From the NCBI RefSeq assembly GCF_018100785.1, contig NZ_JAGJEC010000002.1:1116001-1180000 (forward strand): a stretch of 64,000 nt of DNA. The letters are read 5' to 3'. Below the pieces are notes generated by a model that worked only from the letters and a program-made list of their open reading frames with translations, was not told where the DNA came from and searched no databases. Every line of letters starts with the position of its first letter. Position 1 is the stretch's first letter. Of this stretch, positions 8,459 to 17,846 are shown piece by piece. A program made the translations under genes and the position numbers. The DNA is from Maribacter sp. MMG018. GTDB taxonomy: Bacteria > Bacteroidota > Bacteroidia > Flavobacteriales > Flavobacteriaceae.

Positions 8459-10210
8459 TCAATTTACCACAAACCGTTTGTGTAATGAAACGGGCACTCC
8501 TTGCTGTGTAAAACCTTCCAACGAAATTTCAAACTCGCCCGTAATATCAGAGCTGTAGAATTTTATTTCCTGTTCTCTATTTGTCAATTCGTAATTTGGA
8601 TACCATAACAACTGATACCTAAAATCTGGTAAACGTTCGTATTTTTCTTTTAAAGGACCTTCGTAAGATTGACGATAATAGTTTTTATCCTCATTTGGTT
8701 TAAAGAGCTTCTGTACTTCTAGATCCTCGGTGTAATAATTCTTGTAAAAATCGGCATTGAACGTGGTAATATCCACAACCCCCTGAAAGGTAGTTGTACC
8801 ATAAAAATGCTGGTCTCTAGATATATTTATGGACTTAATCTGATTGGCCGATAAGCCAAGAACACGCTCGTGGTCCAATATCAGAATTCCGTCCACAAAT
8901 ACCAGTGGCAATTTTCCAGATTCTACATAAGGGGCAATGGGCCTTACATGAAATTCGGTTTTACCGTCTCTGTTCTTTTGCAGCCAAACATGTTCTACCA
9001 CCTCAACAAAAGTTTCTTTAATAGTTGGAAACCTAGTATAGTCATCCAATACATACTTGGTGGTACCCGGTCCATAGAAACGATCATTTGGTTTTCCTAT
9101 TAATACGGTATCCGGTTTGGTACTGTAATAGGCATTTTCAATTTGGTTGTGAACACTGCGTTCTTTTATGGTAGACTCCATACTACGATCCAATTGAAAA
9201 GTACTGAAATCTAAATCGGAAAAATTCAACGTTTCCTCCGAAAACACGGTTACATCAGGTATTGTATCGGTCTGCGACAACACTTGTAAATACATGTCCT
9301 CTACATCATAATCTTCATCTACATTTATATAAAAACGGCCATCACGATCGGTAACGGCGATTTTAAACAAATAGTCCTCTCCTGGAAACGATACACCGAT
9401 CGGGGTATTTTCAACTGTTGATGTGGCCATGTTACCCAACACCCCTTGAATAAGTTCTCCCCTTAACTCTGGCAGTATAAGCTTCTCTATTTTTCTTTTT
9501 TCCGGATATCCCTTTTGAAAATCAAAAGATGTATTCCTCTCCTTTGACTCCAGTTCATCCACTTTTCTAACAGAAATTGAATAATTGCCCAAACCTTGCA
9601 ATGTACTAGAGGCTACTTTCATTGATATTGCCCCGCGTTTGGTATAGCTTGTCTTATCCAACTCTAACCGTAATGGCATCTTTCGTTTGTAATCTTGTGA
9701 GCTGCCATTGCCCTCTTTTGAACTTGCCACAACCAAATCTTCATTCTTCTTCTCTCTAAATACCGATTGATTGTTGGTATATGGATTTAATACGGTTACA
9801 TCTAAATCATAAAAGTAATTTCTTCCGTTGTTGAGCATCCATTGGGTATAGGCTACCAATTTGTAATTTCCCGAAGGGATACTAGAAGGTATAAAAAAGT
9901 TACTGTCCCCTCTACCATTGCTCAATTTTATTTTTTGATTTAATATTACCTCTTTATTCTCATTGACAAGTTTTATGTACGCAATCTTACTTACATCACT
10001 TAATAGCCCTGTATTTTCTTTTAAACAATAAATGGTGTAGTACAGATATTCCCCCACAAAAACCAACCTAGAATTAGTATGTACGTATACCTGTTCTTGC
10101 TGTGGCACTTCGGTGTGCCCATTTACTACATTGCTTACGGTTGTCTGAGAATTCATTTGTAGAAAAGAACAATGAATTACGATCAGCAGTATTATATAAT
10201 TTTTTTTCAT
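8459..10210 (-). CDS. Secreted macroglobulin-like protein with C-terminal TonB-plug-like segment, no barrel
   Basis: 583 residues from the ATG at 10210; an upstream in-frame ATG at 10270 lies inside the preceding gene and would hide the signal peptide MKKNYIILLIVIHCSFLQMNSQ. The N-terminal part (VYVHTNSRLVFVGEYLYY...SIPSGNYKLVAYTQWMLN) reads like the MG2/alpha-macroglobulin beta-sandwich domains found in Bacteroidota exported proteins. At about 433-483, PLVFVDGILILD...FYGTTTFQGVVDITT resembles the plug domain of TonB-dependent receptors, yet no 22-strand barrel follows and the protein ends about 100 residues later. It lies 11 bases after the DUF4249 gene and is the last gene of the uptake locus. 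Inference: a periplasmic or surface partner of the receptor. Exact function unknown. Confidence 0.8.
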   Translation of the reverse strand: MKKNYIILLIVIHCSFLQMNSQTTVSNVVNGHTEVPQQEQVYVHTNSRLVFVGEYLYYTIYCLKENTGLLSDVSKIAYIKLVNENKEVILNQKIKLSNGRGDSNFFIPSSIPSGNYKLVAYTQWMLNNGRNYFYDLDVTVLNPYTNNQSVFREKKNEDLVVASSKEGNGSSQDYKRKMPLRLELDKTSYTKRGAISMKVASSTLQGLGNYSISVRKVDELESKERNTSFDFQKGYPEKRKIEKLILPELRGELIQGVLGNMATSTVENTPIGVSFPGEDYLFKIAVTDRDGRFYINVDEDYDVEDMYLQVLSQTDTIPDVTVFSEETLNFSDLDFSTFQLDRSMESTIKERSVHNQIENAYYSTKPDTVLIGKPNDRFYGPGTTKYVLDDYTRFPTIKETFVEVVEHVWLQKNRDGKTEFHVRPIAPYVESGKLPLVFVDGILILDHERVLGLSANQIKSINISRDQHFYGTTTFQGVVDITTFNADFYKNYYTEDLEVQKLFKPNEDKNYYRQSYEGPLKEKYERLPDFRYQLLWYPNYELTNREQEIKFYSSDITGEFEISLEGFTQQGVPVSLHKRFVVN

Positions 10211-10221
10211 ATTCAAATTGT

Positions 10222-11439
10222 TTATTCCACCCAAAAATCCGGAACTACATTCTCGCCCAGTACGGTACAATCGCTACAAACCCTGTACACCATAAAATAA
10301 GGTCCTGGCCCGTCTGTAAACAACAAATCATCTTGTTGAGAATATTCGCTATAATATTTTATTAAATTTTGCTCAATCCCATCTATTAATGGAGAACTGC
10401 CCCCCTCTGTTAAAAGTGCAGGTGCCAATAACGGACAATCGCTTACATAAGAGGGTAAGTCTTCGCCCGGGAAAAAATCTTCGTAATCAAAAAATATACG
10501 CTCCTCAGAAACCGTGCTTACCTGAAAAAAGCCCACAACATCTTCTTCGTCTGTTTGCGACCTAATGTTACCTTCCAAGAACCCGGCCTGTATTTGTGAA
10601 AAGAGACTTTCTGACCCCGATAAGGTCTCCAACGTTTCATAATACGCATATGCCGCCCTACTCTGCACAAATTGTCTTACCAAGATACTATAGCGATGAG
10701 ACAATATATAATTGGCCCTATTAATGAATCTTACGGGAAACTTACTCACCCTATCTTCGCTATACTCAGTAGTATTCTCCATAATAATACCGGTAGACGT
10801 CTCCGTTCTATAACACACTTGCTCCTCCTGTGTTCTGGCCCTAACATCCACTTCCGGATTTGGAAGTGGCGAAACCACATAAGCATCCGCCGAACTCCAA
10901 TATGGGGCTATTATTTTATAGGTTTCCTCATATTCATACCTGTAATATTTTGATTGTCCCGTGGGGTCGTAACTATCTACATAAATGAACATGCCCTCTT
11001 CGGCCCCATTATCTTTAAAATCTCTTTCCGCATATACCCTTTCTATAGGATTAACGGCAGGCACCTCCATTTCATCCGAGATATAGTTATTGCCATCCGA
11101 TTGTATGGACAAGGAATAAGTGAGTCCGGAAACGGCCCCAAACGGATTGCTGGACTCATACACCCCCTCTGATGTTTCTGTGAAGTTATAGACACCACCA
11201 TTGCTATCCGTTACCGCTACTTGTGCCCCACTAACCCCGGACATTAAAACAGTATCTAGAGGAAATGTCCTGGACACCAATACGCGCTGCGTTTCGTTAT
11301 TGTTCGTAATGGTCGCCTCTACCACTAAAGCACTTTTAAATTCTGTAGTTTCAACTTCAAATGGCTCCACACAACTATTCACCACAATGCCAAGGCCAAT
11401 AATCATGACTACAATAATGCTTAATCTTAATTTTTGCAT
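10222..11439 (-). CDS. DUF4249 surface lipoprotein
   Basis: 405-residue lipoprotein: the N-terminus MQKLRLSIIVVMIIGLGIVVNSC ends in a lipobox with the acyl-carrying Cys at 23, followed by VEPFEVE. Beta-rich Ig-like sequence fills about 30-130 (ALVVEATITNNNETQRVLVSRTFPLD is typical for the N-terminal half). The C-terminus has the Cys pair CSDC followed by VVPDFWVE, characteristic of DUF4249 proteins. In Bacteroidota these genes usually follow a TonB-dependent receptor and take the place of a SusD-like lipoprotein, as here: the receptor gene ends 152 bases upstream. Its likely role is substrate capture or lid function at the outer membrane. The substrate is unknown. Confidence 0.9.
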   Translation of the reverse strand: MQKLRLSIIVVMIIGLGIVVNSCVEPFEVETTEFKSALVVEATITNNNETQRVLVSRTFPLDTVLMSGVSGAQVAVTDSNGGVYNFTETSEGVYESSNPFGAVSGLTYSLSIQSDGNNYISDEMEVPAVNPIERVYAERDFKDNGAEEGMFIYVDSYDPTGQSKYYRYEYEETYKIIAPYWSSADAYVVSPLPNPEVDVRARTQEEQVCYRTETSTGIIMENTTEYSEDRVSKFPVRFINRANYILSHRYSILVRQFVQSRAAYAYYETLETLSGSESLFSQIQAGFLEGNIRSQTDEEDVVGFFQVSTVSEERIFFDYEDFFPGEDLPSYVSDCPLLAPALLTEGGSSPLIDGIEQNLIKYYSEYSQQDDLLFTDGPGPYFMVYRVCSDCTVLGENVVPDFWVE

Positions 11440-11512
11440 TTGCCTTTAATTTATTATTAAACTCAGTACAACTTCTTTCTTATACCGAGCATGTTACTTG
11501 TTTACCCTAAAA

Positions 11513-11533
11513 TTGGCAATTGGTTATTGCCAA
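11513..11533. other. Small hairpin between receptor and DUF4249 genes
   Basis: TTGGCAA (11513-11519) and TTGCCAA (11527-11533) form a perfect 7-bp stem with a 7-base loop in the 152-base gap between the receptor stop and the DUF4249 start. There is no T run. It may mark an RNA-processing or attenuation point inside the operon. Confidence 0.4.
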
Positions 11534-11591
11534 AATACTCACTATTGTCTTGCGGTCTCAGTAAAAATGCTATCCCCTCCGTCACATGACA

Positions 11592-14360
11592 TTAAAACTT
11601 GAAATTATAGGTAATCGTAGGTACAGGTATTGAAAATATGGAGCTTTGGTATGCATTTAGCTCCCCGTTTTCCGTCACAAAGAAAACCGAATAAGGGTTG
11701 TTTCTACCCAATACATTATATACCGAAATGTTCCAAAAACTATGTGCTAATTTATTTTTCTTGTGGTTGCCTTCTATATTCAACCCAAGATCTAACCTAT
11801 AATAGTCAGGGATCCTAAACTCATTACGATCGCTATAGACCACATATTCAGAATTATTAAAGTTATACCGAGCTACTGGATAGGTCACCGGCCTACCTGT
11901 TTGATATGCCAAGTTTGCGGACAGGCTAAATCTTTTTGTCAACTTATAATTTAAGACAGCACTAAAATCGTGCGGTTTGTCGTAATTGGTCGGAAAGTAT
12001 TCACCATTGTTAACCCGTTCTTCGGCAAATTCACTGTCTAATTTTAAAAATGACCTAGAATAGGTATACCCCAACCATCCGTTCAGTTTTCCAGAATTTT
12101 TACGGATCAAGAACTCTACACCATACGCATGCCCATCTCCTTGTAATGTTTCGGTCTCGATGGTTTCGTTCAACAAAAGTTCTGAGCCTACTTTAAAATC
12201 CAACAGATTATCGGCTTCCTTATAATATCCTTCCAAACTTATCTCATATTTGTTGCCATCCAGGTTTTTATACAACCCTAGCCCTACTTGCCTACCTTTT
12301 TGTGGTTTTATATTATTGTCGGATAGTTTCCAGGTATCTATTGGGCTAATCGTTGTTGTGTTCGACAACCTATGAATATATTGATATGTGGTATTATAAC
12401 TTGCCTTTACCGACAGGTCCGGCCCTAAGAAATACCTGGCCGAAAGCCTTATTTCAGGTCCGCCATAAGTTTCTACAATTTCATTATTATCATAAGAAAC
12501 AGTCTCTGTCAACGTTTCTTCGTTTTTAGGCATATTGTCCTCATACACCCGGGCATTGGTCGGCCCTAAAGTTGCGAACATAGAATATCGTAGCCCTACA
12601 TCGATGAGCAACTTGTCGTTCACCTCAAAATTATCGGACAGGTATATGGCCGCTTCAAAAGCCTTTTCTTTTGAAATAATCTTAGGTTCAACTATAGAAT
12701 TATTGCCATTTGGCTCCAAATTACCTGGTTGGACGTTATATAATTTTGCCGATAGCCCGTAATCAAATTTATGTGCCTTGCTGTGTAAATAAGAGAATTT
12801 TAATTTAGCTTCGGTCTCGTCTACCACAAAACCTAGATCAAAGTTGTTATCGGAATTACCCTCATATGCGATATTAAATTTATAATTACTGTTGGCTACC
12901 ACCAAGCTGCCCGTATTCTTATCGTTGAACTTGCGATCCCACTGAAAGGAAAGTAGCCTGTTGCTGTAGCCATAAACAGAATCGGAGGTGATACTAAAGG
13001 CATCCCTACTATAATACCCCATTGCCTTTACCGTATTTTTTTCATTGACAACATGGGTATATTTTGCAATGGCATCGTAAAAAGACGCTTCGCTATTACT
13101 TAACGATTCGTCGTCCAATGACCGTAATATCCATCCAGAATATGTTCCCCTGCCGCCAACCAACAAACCAGACTTGCCTTTAACCACAGGTATCTCTAGG
13201 GCCACATTGGAGGTAACGGGGCCAATGGCCGCCTCACCGGAAAATTTTTCATTATTCGCATCTTTAGAGGTGATATCGAAAACAGAGGACAAACGACCGC
13301 CGTATTGGGCCGGTATACCACCTTTTAATATTTTAAGGTCTTTGGTCGTAAATGGGTTCAAAGCCTGAAAAATTCCGAAAAAATGCGAGGGATTATAAAT
13401 AACGGCATTGTCCAACAAAATTAAATTCTGATCGGTACTGCCTCCACGTACGTTAAAGCCCGCAGCACCCTCGCCAGCCGTAGAAATACCCGGAAGGGTC
13501 GTAGCTACCTTTAACACATCTCGTTCCCCCAGTACCAGAGGAATGTTCTTGGTCTCTTCTACCACCAGATCCGTACTGCCCGACAACGCTTCCTCTACAT
13601 TCTTCGCGGCATTGGCCTCTACGATTACCTCGTCTAAAAACTCGACGCTTTCATTTAAATTAAAATTTAACTGTCCGTCGTTAAAAACAATAATCCTGGT
13701 CGTACTAGACTCTATACCCAAAGAGCTCGTTTTTAGAATACTTGTTCCGGCGGGTACTTCCAGTTCATAATAGCCATTATCGTTGGTAGCCGTTCCTGTA
13801 TTCTTTCCGTTCAGTATAATGGATAAATTGGAAATAGGCTGATTTTGTTCTTTTGTTCTTGCATAACCACTTATTTTAAATGTGGTTCTTGGATCGGACA
13901 GATTTTCCTTACCAATTCTTACCGTTCTATCAATGGTATTTTTTTTGGAAGCTTCAATATTCGAAAATACCGGATTACTGGTTATTCTCGTATAATTGGG
14001 ATTTTCTGAAACAGAGTCTTCTTCCCTACCAAAAAAACCTTCGGGCAGGTCTTTGTAAATACTATTATTTTGGGTCAAGATGATTTTATCGTCGGAGTAT
14101 TCAAAAAAGTTCAGGTTTGTTTTGTCAAATACTTTTTCTAGAACCTCACTTAACGGTGCATTACTGAATTTACCCGAAAAGTTTACTCCCAAAAGCCATT
14201 TCCCTTCATAGAAAAATACAACTTCAGATTCTTTTTCTATAGCTGCCAATATATTGGCTAGCGGTTCATTTTCAAATTCAAAATTAAATTTCGATTCATT
14301 TTCCTGACCAAAAATAAGGCTTCCGAAAAACAGCACAAATAGCGGTAATAGTCTTCTCAT
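11592..14360 (-). CDS. TonB-dependent outer-membrane receptor with STN and carboxypeptidase-regulatory-like domains
   Basis: 922-residue outer-membrane receptor for TonB-energised uptake. Visible order: signal peptide (1-19, ending in FGQ); secretin/TonB short N-terminal (STN) domain (about 26-97); carboxypeptidase-D regulatory-like beta-sandwich (about 162-246: SGYARTKEQNQPISNLSIIL); plug (about 265-370: FNVRGGSTDQNLILLDNAVIYNPSHFFG); beta-barrel to the C-terminal PVPTITYNFKF ending in an aromatic residue. STN domains usually signal through FecR-type anti-sigma factors, but no fecR or ECF sigma gene is nearby. The start overlaps the stop of the upstream secreted-protein gene by 4 bases; DUF4249 and plug-like genes follow. 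Not a SusC/SusD pair: there is no SusD here. Substrate unknown. Confidence 0.93.
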   Translation of the reverse strand: MRRLLPLFVLFFGSLIFGQENESKFNFEFENEPLANILAAIEKESEVVFFYEGKWLLGVNFSGKFSNAPLSEVLEKVFDKTNLNFFEYSDDKIILTQNNSIYKDLPEGFFGREEDSVSENPNYTRITSNPVFSNIEASKKNTIDRTVRIGKENLSDPRTTFKISGYARTKEQNQPISNLSIILNGKNTGTATNDNGYYELEVPAGTSILKTSSLGIESSTTRIIVFNDGQLNFNLNESVEFLDEVIVEANAAKNVEEALSGSTDLVVEETKNIPLVLGERDVLKVATTLPGISTAGEGAAGFNVRGGSTDQNLILLDNAVIYNPSHFFGIFQALNPFTTKDLKILKGGIPAQYGGRLSSVFDITSKDANNEKFSGEAAIGPVTSNVALEIPVVKGKSGLLVGGRGTYSGWILRSLDDESLSNSEASFYDAIAKYTHVVNEKNTVKAMGYYSRDAFSITSDSVYGYSNRLLSFQWDRKFNDKNTGSLVVANSNYKFNIAYEGNSDNNFDLGFVVDETEAKLKFSYLHSKAHKFDYGLSAKLYNVQPGNLEPNGNNSIVEPKIISKEKAFEAAIYLSDNFEVNDKLLIDVGLRYSMFATLGPTNARVYEDNMPKNEETLTETVSYDNNEIVETYGGPEIRLSARYFLGPDLSVKASYNTTYQYIHRLSNTTTISPIDTWKLSDNNIKPQKGRQVGLGLYKNLDGNKYEISLEGYYKEADNLLDFKVGSELLLNETIETETLQGDGHAYGVEFLIRKNSGKLNGWLGYTYSRSFLKLDSEFAEERVNNGEYFPTNYDKPHDFSAVLNYKLTKRFSLSANLAYQTGRPVTYPVARYNFNNSEYVVYSDRNEFRIPDYYRLDLGLNIEGNHKKNKLAHSFWNISVYNVLGRNNPYSVFFVTENGELNAYQSSIFSIPVPTITYNFKF

Positions 14361-15097
14361 AAATCTTGTGGCCTATTATTGATTTTGAAAGAATCGGAGA
14401 GTTTGGAAAAAAAGTTTTTCCAAAAAACATCTTCGTTGTTCTTTTTTAATGCTTGGTTATAATTTTCATTGATGAACTCTTTCTTATCTGGCCATATTCT
14501 GACTACATCTTGCTTTCTTTCTATTTTATGGAATGTATCGTTATAACGGATTACGTAGTCGTTTTCAGATATAAATTCATAATATACGGTAGTACCCCTT
14601 ATTCTTTTAAACCTTTTGGTACCGTTCTTTTTTAACACCGTCAAAAAGCTATTTTTCATCAACACTTCGTAGAAACCTTGAATATCGTTTTCACCCGATG
14701 CCTCTTTAATATGAATAAAATCACTTCCCCCTATATGAAAGCTTTCTATCTTAGATTTAAAGAGTATTAACGTAGGATAGGGATAATTGTAACCTACGTT
14801 CAAAAGAAGCTGATCTGTGTCCAGATCATATTTTAAGGGTACTTGGTCATAAAACTGACCATCGTACATTACAGAACCAAGCTGAAATTCACTGCTTTTG
14901 AAGAATTTGTGCTTGTCGTTAATGGTTCTGTACAATTCAACATATTCTACACCGTTAAAAAGACCGGTATTGAATCGTTTAACATGGTCATCGAACCAAT
15001 TGTAATATTTTGGTTCTTTATGCACACTTTGGGCTATTGTTATTTTGGCGGAAACAACAGTCAACAATAGCGCACAAACTATTGTCTTGGTTTTCAT
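14357..15097 (-). CDS. Secreted hypothetical protein preceding the TonB receptor
   Basis: 246 residues from the ATG at 15097, chosen because it gives a clean signal peptide (MKTKTIVCALLLTVVSAKITIAQ) while the upstream in-frame ATG at 15127 adds ten non-signal residues. The mature part is mixed beta/charged sequence (QLGSVMYDGQFYDQVPLKYD, then LLLNVGYNYPYPTLILFKS) that reads like small exported Bacteroidota proteins describing surface-deposited structures. I do not recognise a family. It overlaps the receptor start by 4 bases (ATGA), so it is probably translationally coupled to the receptor and part of the same locus. Function unknown. Confidence 0.75.
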   Translation of the reverse strand: MKTKTIVCALLLTVVSAKITIAQSVHKEPKYYNWFDDHVKRFNTGLFNGVEYVELYRTINDKHKFFKSSEFQLGSVMYDGQFYDQVPLKYDLDTDQLLLNVGYNYPYPTLILFKSKIESFHIGGSDFIHIKEASGENDIQGFYEVLMKNSFLTVLKKNGTKRFKRIRGTTVYYEFISENDYVIRYNDTFHKIERKQDVVRIWPDKKEFINENYNQALKKNNEDVFWKNFFSKLSDSFKINNRPQDL

Positions 15098-15233
15098 ATA
15101 GTTGGTTATTGTTTCTAAAAATAACAAAAAATATGTAACAAGTAGTTTTTTAAAACGCTACTTCAAAAAATTTAAGGAATCCTCGGAAAAATCTTTCTAA
15201 AAAAAGATATGATCAAAAACAGCCTCCTAAATA

Positions 15234-17627
15234 TCATTTAGAACTAAAGACCAATACGGACGAAGCTGTACTTTTAATCTCTTCTTCGTTCATCATCATT
15301 TTTCTAAACTTGCCATTAACGTACATCTCCGCTTGATCGTCGTAATGTTCGCTAAAAGGATTACCGGACTGCCCTGTGGGCAAAATACTTAAACTGTTTT
15401 CTATATCGGAAAAATCGATGACCCTTCTTGTAGATGGCCCCGAGGAGACTTTATACAGCCCGGTACTATCTATCGGAAAAGCCAAATTGTTAATTACCTC
15501 TCTAGTACCGTGAACCGGAAAAGGCCCCACATTAAAAAACGACCTAAGTGCCTTTACTTGGCCAATAGGGTGGCCATGCTCTATTGTATGCACCTTGTTC
15601 CATGTCCAATCTGTAGAATTAGGCCCAAGACTTTCCTTTAATGATCTTATTGCATCCAAAAATGAATGCTGTACAATCACTTCTCTGCTTTCTACCACAT
15701 CTGCCGTAGATACATTGTCCCACCAAATAGATTTTTTATTGGCGACCATGGGGGCTATGGTTCTTTTTATAAGATGGGTAGATAGTAATTGGCCGAACAT
15801 TTCTGTCCCCAATTCATCTTTAAAGGTATTTTTTAATAGGTAATAGACCCATCTTGTATACATGGTAGCCTCCACACTTTGCAAGTTATAGGCACCATCC
15901 CAAGACTGCAACGAATCCAGCAAAGCAACTGCCTCTGCATCTAATTGCGAACGATCTATCAATTCTGTTAAATCTTCTATTATCTCTATATGGACGGGAG
16001 ACGTAACATCCAATATCATCTTAGCAACCGTGTCCGTATCCCAATCGTCTTTTGGCTCTAAAAGCTGTACGATTCGCTTTGCCCTATTTTCTGGCAGATA
16101 ATAACCGGGGTATAGCATCCCCGCTATTGAATCTGGTTGGTTGTTCGCCGAATAAACATAGTGCCATGGAGGATTTACCGCCTGCGGATTTTCAGAAAAA
16201 TCCAAATATTCTTTTTGGTACGGTAATCTTGTATTTTTATCATACACCAATTTGGTATTTACACTGTCGGGTATTCTATAAAGTTTGGCCGTTGCAAACC
16301 ACCCTATATTTCCTTCGGCATCCCCATACATAATATTTAATCCCGGGGCATGTATTTTAGGAAGCGCCTTCTTAAAGGTCTTTAAATTCTCTGCATGGCT
16401 CAACTCATAAAAAGCATCTACCACCGTGTTTTTCTCTTGTGTATATATCCAAGACATAGCAATAGGCCGCTCCCCTACTACTTGATCGGCAATACCATTT
16501 AATATAGGTCCATGAATTGATTTTTTAAACGAAAAGGTAACATCTTCCGCATCTTTTACCTTAATGGTTTTGGTAACCTCTTTGTAAGCTACCCATTTAC
16601 CATCTTTTTTATATTGATTATTGTTAGATGGGTTGTTTTCTTCATAATAAAAATCAACATCATCATTTTCGAACATGGTCATACCGTACGCCACATTTCT
16701 GTTATGTCCCAATACGGGAAAAGGTATGCCGGCCATGTGATAGCCATATTTTGAATAGTTAGGTGTTTCTATATGGGCTTCGTACCACACAGAAGGCTGT
16801 GCAAACCCGATATGGGGATCGTTGGCAAAAATAACTTTGCCGCTCTTGGTTTTTTCAGGGGCAATTACCCAGCTATTGCTACCTTCAAAAAGTGGAAGTT
16901 CCAATTTGTTCAAAGCATTTGTAACCATTGCCGTAACCGAATTTCCTATAGAATCGGATTTATTTTGAGGGTAGTTTTTTATCCACTCGGTGTCGGAACT
17001 GGAATGCATGGGTAAATCCATCAAATATTCCGGACCTAACTTGTCCTTAATATTGGTCAACAAGGGATCTGTCTTATGGCCCATGGCAAAGCTAAATGCC
17101 ATGTATCCCATAGTATTGTACACATCGTTTATGGAAAATTCTTTTTTATCTATCCCGGTCAGGTAATACTCTATGGGCGTGGGACCTTCTGCAATAAATT
17201 GGTTTACCCCATCTAAATATGCCGAAATTATACCAACGGCCTCGGTATTCTTGTCGAGTTCACCAATCGCTTTTTTTGAAGCATCATCTATACCCAATGA
17301 AAGAAAAAACTTGTCGGTAGTAATTAAATCCTCTCCGAATACCTCAGAGAGTCCACCACTACCAATTCTGCGAAGTAGCTCCATTTGCCAAAGCCTATCT
17401 TGTGCATGTACATAACCCAACGCCCTAACAGCATCTTGTTCATCCTCACCATAAATATGGGGAACGCCATATTTATCATAATATACATCGACGTTCTGTT
17501 TTAAACCTACAAGTACTTTTTTACCTGAGTAATCTGGCTTTAAGATCTGAACAAAAATTACGGCGGCAATACCGGCCAGCACTGCGAGTATCAAAAAGAA
17601 TATACCTATCTTTTTTAATGTTTTCAT
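15234..17627 (-). CDS. Penicillin acylase family N-terminal-nucleophile hydrolase
   Basis: 797-residue precursor of the S45 peptidase/penicillin amidase family, which hydrolyses amides such as beta-lactam side chains or acyl-homoserine lactones. Residues 9-29 form a hydrophobic signal or anchor. The alpha-chain part contains DVYYDKYGVPHIYGEDEQDAVRALGYVHAQDRLWQMELLRR, the family's hallmark. Autocatalytic cleavage should occur at LFEG|SNSW, making Ser250 the nucleophile at the start of the beta chain; the downstream FANDPH and a Asn-containing HAPGLNIMYGDAEGNIGW segment are also present. Likely periplasmic. It stands alone, so the natural substrate cannot be inferred; quorum-signal or antibiotic acylase activity is possible but unproven. 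Confidence 0.92.
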   Translation of the reverse strand: MKTLKKIGIFFLILAVLAGIAAVIFVQILKPDYSGKKVLVGLKQNVDVYYDKYGVPHIYGEDEQDAVRALGYVHAQDRLWQMELLRRIGSGGLSEVFGEDLITTDKFFLSLGIDDASKKAIGELDKNTEAVGIISAYLDGVNQFIAEGPTPIEYYLTGIDKKEFSINDVYNTMGYMAFSFAMGHKTDPLLTNIKDKLGPEYLMDLPMHSSSDTEWIKNYPQNKSDSIGNSVTAMVTNALNKLELPLFEGSNSWVIAPEKTKSGKVIFANDPHIGFAQPSVWYEAHIETPNYSKYGYHMAGIPFPVLGHNRNVAYGMTMFENDDVDFYYEENNPSNNNQYKKDGKWVAYKEVTKTIKVKDAEDVTFSFKKSIHGPILNGIADQVVGERPIAMSWIYTQEKNTVVDAFYELSHAENLKTFKKALPKIHAPGLNIMYGDAEGNIGWFATAKLYRIPDSVNTKLVYDKNTRLPYQKEYLDFSENPQAVNPPWHYVYSANNQPDSIAGMLYPGYYLPENRAKRIVQLLEPKDDWDTDTVAKMILDVTSPVHIEIIEDLTELIDRSQLDAEAVALLDSLQSWDGAYNLQSVEATMYTRWVYYLLKNTFKDELGTEMFGQLLSTHLIKRTIAPMVANKKSIWWDNVSTADVVESREVIVQHSFLDAIRSLKESLGPNSTDWTWNKVHTIEHGHPIGQVKALRSFFNVGPFPVHGTREVINNLAFPIDSTGLYKVSSGPSTRRVIDFSDIENSLSILPTGQSGNPFSEHYDDQAEMYVNGKFRKMMMNEEEIKSTASSVLVFSSK

Positions 17628-17846
17628 AGTTGTTTCGTGAGTTTACACCTCAATTTAAAACTATTTTCCACATTATAGGCCTTGCAGTAATGCTTTTATC
17701 ACATTAGATAAGTATATCCATTACCTTTCACCGAACGCTCGCCCGATTGTTTAAATACAGAGAAACAATATTCTTCAAAATACCCTTAAAATCTCTGGGC
17801 AATTCATCCAGAATTAACAAATTTGATTCGTAAAATAAATACCTAA

